From: an uncultured Kiritimatiellota bacterium
GTDB lineage: Bacteria > Verrucomicrobiota > Kiritimatiellia > RFP12 > UBA1067
NCBI GenBank assembly: GCA_934621385.1
Contig: CAKTUI010000044.1
Coordinates: 1 to 18,960 of the forward strand
Direction: 5' to 3'
Length of the DNA: 18,960 nucleotides
The notes below the pieces were generated by a model. It was not told where the DNA came from, did not search any database, and worked only from the letters and a program-made list of their open reading frames with translations. Position 1 is the stretch's first letter; every line of letters begins with the position of its first letter. This document shows positions 14,279 to 18,960 of this stretch, one piece after another. The position numbers and the translations under genes were made by a program.

Positions 14279-14287
14279 ATTATATCA
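14279..14287 (-). promoter_or_regulatory. Extended -10 promoter element before the LptF/LptG-family gene
   Basis: Minus-strand TGATATAAT lies between pyrD and the permease gene. Its first bases overlap the pyrD stop codon (14285-14287), and only 8 bases separate TATAAT from the permease ATG. Transcription from it would begin at or next to the ATG. No convincing -35 element is visible. Confidence 0.5.
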
Positions 14288-15238
14288 CACTTCCAGTGCA
14301 CCCGTGAGATCGCGAACCGACGCGAACTGATGCCGCGCACAGTAGTCGACGATGCCGTCCAGGACACGCCCCGCCGTGCCCGGATCCGAGAAGGTCGCCG
14401 TCCCGATGGCAACGGCCGTCGCCCCCGCAAGGAAGAACTCTATCGCATCCTTCGCCTCGTAGATGCCGCCCATGGCCAGAATCGGCAGTTTCGTCGCCCG
14501 ATGCGCATCGTAGACGAGCTTCACGGCCGCCGGATGAACGCCGCGCCCGGAAAGCCCCCCGGTGACGTTCGCCAGCACGGGGCGGCGGCGCTCCACGTCA
14601 ATCACCATCGCCGGTATCGTGTTAATCATCGAGAGCGCATTCGCCCCGCCGTCCTCACACGCACGGACATAGGGCCGGATGTCGGGGACATTCGGCGCAA
14701 GCTTGACGATCAGGGGTAGATCGGTCGCCGCCCGGACGGCGGAAACGAGCCTCCCAAGAACGCCCGGATCCTGTCCGAAGGTGTGCCCGCCTTCCTTGAC
14801 GTTCGGACAGGAGACATTGCACTCAATCGCCCGTACGCTCGCCGCCCCCGGACGCTCCGAATGGGCGAAGGCGGTCAGCCGACGAGCGACTTCGGCGTAT
14901 TCCTCCACCGAACCTCCCCAAATGTTCACAATCATCGGAACCGCGCCCGCATTCTCCTGGTACCACGAAGCCGTAATCTGCTCGAAGTGGTCGATGCCCG
15001 ACCCCTGAAGACCGATGGCATTGACGAGGCCGCCCGGCACCTCGGCATGGCGCGGCATCGCGTTCCCCGGCCACGGCTCAAGGCGAATGCCCTTCACGGT
15101 AATCGCCCCAAGCTTCGCATAGTCGAGAGCCCCCACGTATTCCGTCCCGTAGCCAAAGGTTCCGCTCGCCGTGGCGACTGGAGTCGGCATCTCCAGTCCA
15201 CCAAGGTTCACGCCCAAGTCAATGCCCCGTTCCACCAT
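14285..15238 (-). CDS. pyrD: Dihydroorotate dehydrogenase, type 1B catalytic subunit
   Basis: A 317-residue FMN-dependent TIM barrel that oxidises dihydroorotate to orotate in pyrimidine synthesis, in the cytoplasm. Diagnostic features are ATASGTFGYGTEY (22-34), a catalytic Cys144 in ECNVSCPNVKEGG (139-151), VKLAPNV (178-184), ANALSMINTI (199-208) and the FMN-phosphate site GGIYEAKDAIEFFLAGATAVAIGTA (257-281). The active-site cysteine, rather than serine, marks a class 1 enzyme, and length and motifs match type 1B, which normally works with the PyrK electron-transfer subunit. No pyrK is seen next to it. AAGGA precedes the ATG by 9 bases, and the gene follows the beta-galactosidase by 11 bp. 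Confidence 0.95.
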   Translation of the reverse strand: MVERGIDLGVNLGGLEMPTPVATASGTFGYGTEYVGALDYAKLGAITVKGIRLEPWPGNAMPRHAEVPGGLVNAIGLQGSGIDHFEQITASWYQENAGAVPMIVNIWGGSVEEYAEVARRLTAFAHSERPGAASVRAIECNVSCPNVKEGGHTFGQDPGVLGRLVSAVRAATDLPLIVKLAPNVPDIRPYVRACEDGGANALSMINTIPAMVIDVERRRPVLANVTGGLSGRGVHPAAVKLVYDAHRATKLPILAMGGIYEAKDAIEFFLAGATAVAIGTATFSDPGTAGRVLDGIVDYCARHQFASVRDLTGALEV

Positions 15239-15249
15239 CGTTTCAATCC

Positions 15250-17847
15250 TTATTCAAGTCCCTCAATGAGGAACTGCAACTTATATTCGCCCGCACCGAG
15301 CATCACCTCGCCGTGCGGACGCACACCCCAGCTGTTGTCGCCGCCAACGCCCATCTGCGCCGCGTCGATGTTCACGGTGATCGCGTCCTCGACGGCGAGA
15401 TCCCACTGGTGCTTCGCCTTTTCGAGCGACGCCTGCGAGTAGGGCCAGGCATTGAAGCCAAAGGGCTTGTTCAACGCCGTCACGCGAATCGTCTTTCCCG
15501 CCGCGTTCGCGAACGTGACCGACTCGCAGTCCGTGCGGTAGCCCTGCTCGCCCGGCTCGATGTAGTTGTCGGGGTTGAGCCGATTCTCCGGGTAGGCAAT
15601 CGTGCCGCTCGCGTCGGCCAACCCGCTCACGAGCCCGACCTTCGCCGAATGCACGCCGAAATCCGCCGCGACCTTGCGGTCGGCGTAGTTCTCGAACGGC
15701 CCGCGCCCCTGCCAGGTGACGGACGTGAAGTCCTTCGGGATGGTGAAACTCACGCCCACGCGCGGAATCGGCGCGAGGTTCGTCGCCGCGACGTTCAGCG
15801 CGAAATCGACGAGCGTCCTGCCGTCCGCGAGTTTCGCGACCTTCAGGTTCGAGGTCACGCCCTCCGGCATCGTTTGCGTCTCGGTGGCCTTCTTCCAGAC
15901 GGCGCAGACGTTCCCCATGTCCCAGCCGCGGTCGTTGTCCGTCGGCGCACGCCACAGGTTCGCCGAAACTTTCACGGCGGACGGAGCAACGCCTGCGGGG
16001 GCTTTCTTCGCCGCGAATGCGGGCGCGGGGGTCGGATCCAACTTGCCGCCGTAGACGGCCTTCACCTCGTACGCGCCCGGATGGTAGTTGCGGAGCGGGT
16101 CGATGATGCCGTTGCAGTTGAAGTTGTCGTCGTTCGGCCTGTCGCCGAAGTCGCCGCCGTAGGCGAGCCATTTGCCGCGCGCGTCACGCTTCCAGACCGC
16201 CTGGTCGACGAAGTCCCAGATGAATCCACCCTGGAAGGAGGGATACTTCTCGGCAAGTTTCCAGTAGTCGGCGAACGCCCCCGTCGAGTTGCCCATCGCG
16301 TGCGCGTATTCGCAGAGGATGTAGGGCTTCTTCGGCTTGTGGGCGACATAGTTCTCGGAGGCCTTCGGCGACCAGTACATCGGGCACTTGATGTCGCTGT
16401 GGTCGGTGTCCTGCGCATCCTCGTACTGGATGACGCGGGAGGAATCGAGGGCCTTCACCGCCTTGTACGAGTCGGACATCGCCGGCCCGTCGCCCGCCTC
16501 GTTGCCAAGCGACCAGAAGATGATGGACGGGTGGTTGCGGAAGGTCTTCACCATGTTCACGCCGCGGCTGACGATCGCGTCGTGGTAGAGCGGGTTGCGC
16601 GGCAGGGCGTCGCTGTTCGCGCCGTAGTAGTTCTTCACACCGTGCGCCTCGACGTTCGCCTCGGAACAGACGAGGATGCCGGCGCGGTCGCAGAGTTCGT
16701 ACCAGGTCGGCACGTTCGGATAGTGGCTGGTGCGCGTCGCGTTGATGTTGAGGTCGCGGTAGATGGCGAGATCCTTCTTCAGCCCCTCCAGCGTCACCGT
16801 ATAGCCCGTCTCGGGTTCCATCTCGTGCCGGTTCACGCCGCGAATCAGTACGCGCTTGCCGTTCAGGTAGAGAACGGCGTCCTTGATTTCAATCTTGCGG
16901 AAGCCGAACGCCACCGCCCGATAGTCCGTCTTCGGGAACCACCAGGTCTTCTCCTTGAACGGCACGACCTCGTAGTACATATTCGGCTGGCCGACGTCCC
17001 ACAGTTTCGGGTTCGCGTAGGTCTTTTCCAGCAGGATCTCGCCGTTCTCGTCGCGCACGACGAGCCGCCCCGTCGAGTAGTCGTCCGACAGCGTCGCCTC
17101 CGCAATCAGGTCTTTCGGAGCCTCGGGCTGCTCGGAAACGAGCCACACGTCGCGGAAAATGCCCGACAGCCGCCAGAAGTCCTGGTCTTCGAGGAAGGAT
17201 CCGTCGCTGTGCTTGAGCACCTCGACCTCAAGGGCGTTCTCCCCTTCCGCCAGGTAAGGCGTGAGGTCGAACTCCGCCGGCAGGCGACTATCCTCGGAAT
17301 AGCCGACGCTCTTCCCGTTGAGCCGCACATACATGGCGGACGAGACACCACCGAAGTGAATGACCGTGCGACGGCCCTCCCAGTCCTTCGGCAGCGTGAA
17401 CATGCGCGAGTAGAGCCCCACGGGATTGCGGAACTTCCAGCTCGTGTACTCCTTGGGCGGCGGCGTCATCGGGTCGCCGTTCTTGTAGCCCGCGAGCGGA
17501 TAGACCTGATTCGAGTAGAGAGCCGGATCGTAGTCCCCCTGGAGCTGCCAGCAGCCGGGCACGTCAATCGTCCCCGTCTTCTCCCAGTCGGCCTCCGTGA
17601 CATTGTGCTTCCACTTGAAATCCCACGTGCCGTTCAGCGACGTCAGCCATTTGGAGGCCGTGCGCGGCTTTTCGCCACGGGCGATCTCAAGGGCCAGTTC
17701 CCCACTTTCGCAGGGAACCGCAATTGCACGCGCCGGCAGGCGGTTGATTTCAAACACCGTCGGATCCCGCCAGGGAACCAGCGTCCGCTCGGCGTGAACC
17801 GCCGCGACCGCGGCGACCAGCGACAGGGCGATAAGGCTACGATTCAT
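15250..17847 (-). CDS. Exported GH2 beta-galactosidase, LacZ-like with shortened domains
   Basis: An 865-residue glycoside hydrolase family 2 enzyme with a signal peptide (MNRSLIALSLVAAVAAVHA), so it probably acts on beta-galactosides in the periplasm or outside. The order is sugar-binding jelly roll (about 60-240), immunoglobulin-like domain (245-320), TIM barrel (325-595) and beta-galactosidase small-chain-like domain (630-865). The catalytic acid/base is Glu450 (SLGNEAGDG) and the nucleophile Glu513 (LCEYAHAMGN). His375 and the Asp-rich DQDFWRLSGIFRDV are conserved. It is about 160 residues shorter than E. coli LacZ. Only some 35 residues, including an Ala/Pro/Lys linker, separate HPGAYEVK from LWRAPTDND, where E. 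coli has about 150-170, so domain 4 seems missing. Domain 2 is also about 40 residues short. AAAGGAGAG gives a strong ribosome-binding site. Confidence 0.92.
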   Translation of the reverse strand: MNRSLIALSLVAAVAAVHAERTLVPWRDPTVFEINRLPARAIAVPCESGELALEIARGEKPRTASKWLTSLNGTWDFKWKHNVTEADWEKTGTIDVPGCWQLQGDYDPALYSNQVYPLAGYKNGDPMTPPPKEYTSWKFRNPVGLYSRMFTLPKDWEGRRTVIHFGGVSSAMYVRLNGKSVGYSEDSRLPAEFDLTPYLAEGENALEVEVLKHSDGSFLEDQDFWRLSGIFRDVWLVSEQPEAPKDLIAEATLSDDYSTGRLVVRDENGEILLEKTYANPKLWDVGQPNMYYEVVPFKEKTWWFPKTDYRAVAFGFRKIEIKDAVLYLNGKRVLIRGVNRHEMEPETGYTVTLEGLKKDLAIYRDLNINATRTSHYPNVPTWYELCDRAGILVCSEANVEAHGVKNYYGANSDALPRNPLYHDAIVSRGVNMVKTFRNHPSIIFWSLGNEAGDGPAMSDSYKAVKALDSSRVIQYEDAQDTDHSDIKCPMYWSPKASENYVAHKPKKPYILCEYAHAMGNSTGAFADYWKLAEKYPSFQGGFIWDFVDQAVWKRDARGKWLAYGGDFGDRPNDDNFNCNGIIDPLRNYHPGAYEVKAVYGGKLDPTPAPAFAAKKAPAGVAPSAVKVSANLWRAPTDNDRGWDMGNVCAVWKKATETQTMPEGVTSNLKVAKLADGRTLVDFALNVAATNLAPIPRVGVSFTIPKDFTSVTWQGRGPFENYADRKVAADFGVHSAKVGLVSGLADASGTIAYPENRLNPDNYIEPGEQGYRTDCESVTFANAAGKTIRVTALNKPFGFNAWPYSQASLEKAKHQWDLAVEDAITVNIDAAQMGVGGDNSWGVRPHGEVMLGAGEYKLQFLIEGLE

Positions 17848-17877
17848 GTTCTCTCTCCTTTTACTTAGTTTTCCACA

Positions 17878-18780
17878 TTACGCGTGCGCCAGCGCATCCA
17901 CCACGCCGCGCCAGTAGCCGACGCACTCGGCGACGGGGACAACGTTGTCCTCGAAGTCCTTCTCGTACTCAAGCGAGCACACGTTCGAGTAGCCGACCTC
18001 CATCAGGGCACGGATGACGCGCACGTAGTCGATCTTGCCGCGCGGGAGCGGAATCGCCGCGCCGTTGCGCTTGCCGATTTCGAAGTTCTTGATGTGCATA
18101 TCGAAGATGCGGTCCGCGTGTTGGCGAATCGTCTCCACGGGGTCAACGCCGCACCCGTATTCCCACCCGACGTCCATGCAGAAGCCGATGCGCGGGTCGA
18201 GGTCGTGGATGAGTTCCCAGCCGGACGCGACCGACGGGAACATCTCCGGCGAAGCCGGTCCGTGGTTGTGGATTGCGTAGCGGATGTCGAACTCCTTCAC
18301 CAGTTTCTCGATGAAGAGAAGAAGCTTGCGCGACCCCTTCCGCTTGTCCCAGGAATCCTTCTCATCCGTCGGCTCATACGGAACGCCCACGACCGTCTTG
18401 ACGCCGAAGCGCTTCGCGAACTCGAACGCCTTGCGCGCCTCCTCCTCGGTCTTCATGTAAATCGGCCCGATGGCATACGGCACGACATTGACCGCCGCGC
18501 ACTTCTCCTTGAACGCCACCATCTCAGCATCCGTTGCCGTAAAAGGAAGGTGGAAGTCCTTGACGCACAGATAGTGGATGTCGACCTTCTTGAGGACGGC
18601 CAGCATATCATCCACCTTGTACCTCATCATCGTGTAGCCCGCCATGCCGAACTTGAAGGCGGGCTTCTTGCCGTCCGCCGCCTCGGGCACCGGTGCACTG
18701 ACCGTCCGGCAACCGCCAACCACTGAAAGGGCACCGGCCGCTGCGACCGAGCCAAAGAAACCTCTGCGCGTCATCTCCAT
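17878..18780 (-). CDS. Tat-exported sugar phosphate isomerase/epimerase-like TIM-barrel protein
   Basis: A 300-residue protein of the xylose isomerase-like TIM-barrel (AP endonuclease 2) superfamily. A twin-arginine signal, TRRGFFGSVAAAGALSVVGG, precedes Cys24, so it may be a Tat-exported lipoprotein. The barrel carries the usual metal-site candidates: HNHG, FCMDVGW, MHIKNF and SLEYEKD near the C-terminal ends of strands. Such proteins often isomerise or epimerise sugars or inositols, but the substrate cannot be read from sequence. Three in-frame ATGs are possible. The one at 18780 was chosen because AAGGA lies 8 bases upstream; it is too close to the ATG at 18786. The gene heads a unit with the beta-galactosidase 30 bp downstream, suggesting joint use in glycan breakdown. 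Confidence 0.87.
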   Translation of the reverse strand: MEMTRRGFFGSVAAAGALSVVGGCRTVSAPVPEAADGKKPAFKFGMAGYTMMRYKVDDMLAVLKKVDIHYLCVKDFHLPFTATDAEMVAFKEKCAAVNVVPYAIGPIYMKTEEEARKAFEFAKRFGVKTVVGVPYEPTDEKDSWDKRKGSRKLLLFIEKLVKEFDIRYAIHNHGPASPEMFPSVASGWELIHDLDPRIGFCMDVGWEYGCGVDPVETIRQHADRIFDMHIKNFEIGKRNGAAIPLPRGKIDYVRVIRALMEVGYSNVCSLEYEKDFEDNVVPVAECVGYWRGVVDALAHA

Positions 18781-18821
18781 TGTCATATTCCTTGTTGAGT
18801 AGTCTATACGAAATTTCTCAT

Positions 18822-18830
18822 ATTATATCA
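18822..18830 (-). promoter_or_regulatory. Extended -10 promoter element for the isomerase-like/beta-galactosidase unit
   Basis: Minus-strand TGATATAAT lies 41 bp before the chosen start. Expected initiation near 18815 leaves a leader of about 35 nt that contains AAGGA. The expected -35 position is occupied by the CCCAC/GTGGG inverted repeat and not by a TTGACA-like hexamer. Confidence 0.55.
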
Positions 18831-18837
18831 TAAATCA

Positions 18838-18870
18838 CCCACTCGTGGGCTTGCGCAATTCGCTTGCGGA
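18838..18870. promoter_or_regulatory. Operator-like repeats upstream of the carbohydrate unit
   Basis: CCCAC-TC-GTGGG (18838-18849) is a perfect 5-bp inverted repeat with a 2-nt centre. Next to it are the palindrome TTGCGCAA (18851-18858) and the direct repeat CTTGCG at 18850-18855 and 18863-18868, spaced 13 bp apart. The group sits where the -35 region of the leftward promoter should be and just upstream of the candidate rightward promoter, which fits a regulator-binding site. Confidence 0.4.
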
Positions 18871-18872
18871 AA

Positions 18873-18901
18873 TTGTCCCCACCCCCGCAGTTTGTCATAA
18901 T
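18873..18901 (+). promoter_or_regulatory. Candidate rightward promoter
   Basis: TTGTCC (18873-18878), then a 17-bp spacer, then CATAAT (18896-18901): four and five of six matches to the -35 and -10 consensus. It would drive a gene to the right of the window. This is the only plus-strand signal I can support, and only weakly. Confidence 0.3.
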
Positions 18902-18960
18902 AACGTGTACCCGTATTCAACTAATCAGGATTTTTCAGACACCCCGTTTGTCAAATGCTG

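Larger units (their letters stand above)
18787..18960. other. Intergenic control region at the right edge
   Basis: No coding region is visible in these 174 bases. They contain the extended -10 element serving the leftward gene, an operator-like inverted and direct repeat group (18838-18870), and a candidate rightward promoter (18873-18901). The 8-mer GTTTGTCA appears at 18890-18897 and 18946-18953. A gene reading rightward may begin beyond the window. Confidence 0.6.

Noticed and set aside
12747..14330. A 527-codon plus-strand open frame over the pilin and permease genes
   Set aside because: The composition is Arg/Pro/His-rich with no domain, and it lies antisense to clearly recognised prepilin and LptF/LptG-family genes.
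15313..17868. An 851-codon plus-strand open frame antisense to the beta-galactosidase
   Set aside because: Its translation is Arg/Val/Leu-rich without motifs and mirrors the third-position GC bias of the real gene, which has complete GH2 catalytic motifs on the other strand.
17884..18726. A 280-codon plus-strand open frame antisense to the isomerase-like gene
   Set aside because: A shadow frame: repetitive Arg/Leu/Asp composition and no start region, while the minus strand has a Tat signal and barrel motifs.
18890..18953. GTTTGTCA repeated 56 bp apart at the right edge
   Set aside because: Only two short copies with different flanks; not enough to call a CRISPR, attachment site or operator.

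Overview
All 17 genes I can support lie on the minus strand, so the window is transcribed from right to left as one long, tightly packed co-directional block. Gaps are mostly 0-55 bp, with several ATGA or longer start/stop overlaps. The organism is probably a GC-rich Gram-negative bacterium: there is an LptF/LptG-type lipopolysaccharide permease, Tad/Flp-type pilus proteins, exported glycosidase and Tat-exported proteins. The mix (Tad pilins, DUF3127, an exported GH2 beta-galactosidase, a Tat-type sugar isomerase-like protein) would fit the PVC group, for example a gut Kiritimatiellota/Verrucomicrobiota. That assignment is inference only, since no phylogenetic marker was compared.

Layout in the direction of transcription. 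(1) 18960-15250, carbohydrate part: a divergent-looking control region with operator-like repeats, then a Tat-exported TIM-barrel sugar isomerase/epimerase-like protein and an exported GH2 beta-galactosidase that seems to lack domain 4. (2) 15238-13170: pyrD (type 1B) and an LptF/LptG-family permease that seems to have a leaderless start. (3) 13160-10517: a five-gene prepilin cassette (a 53-residue small pilin, a Flp-type pilin, TadE-like, TadG-like and a short TadE-like protein), without ATPase, platform protein, secretin or prepilin peptidase in view. (4) 10505-6815: M24 aminopeptidase, RhaT-family sugar/proton symporter, rsmB and a DUF3127 protein with an SSB-like acidic tail, followed by a good intrinsic terminator. 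(5) 6700-2111: three exported proteins of unknown function, including a seven-repeat beta-propeller with a large C-terminal beta-rich module; this stretch is visibly AT-richer in its middle. (6) 2114-408: prmC, a DUF486 small membrane protein and trmL. (7) 407-1: no gene, but a mosaic of short repeats with a perfect 38-nt palindrome.

Translation-linked housekeeping genes (rsmB, prmC, trmL) and pyrimidine synthesis (pyrD) frame the two accessory blocks (pilin cassette and exported unknowns). The most useful non-obvious observations are the small pilin that length-limited gene calling would miss, four copies of the extended -10 motif TG[AG]TATAAT placed at gene boundaries in the coding orientation, the shortened beta-galactosidase, and the three-gene exported cassette. 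I see no CRISPR array, tRNA, rRNA, insertion sequence or recognised defence system.
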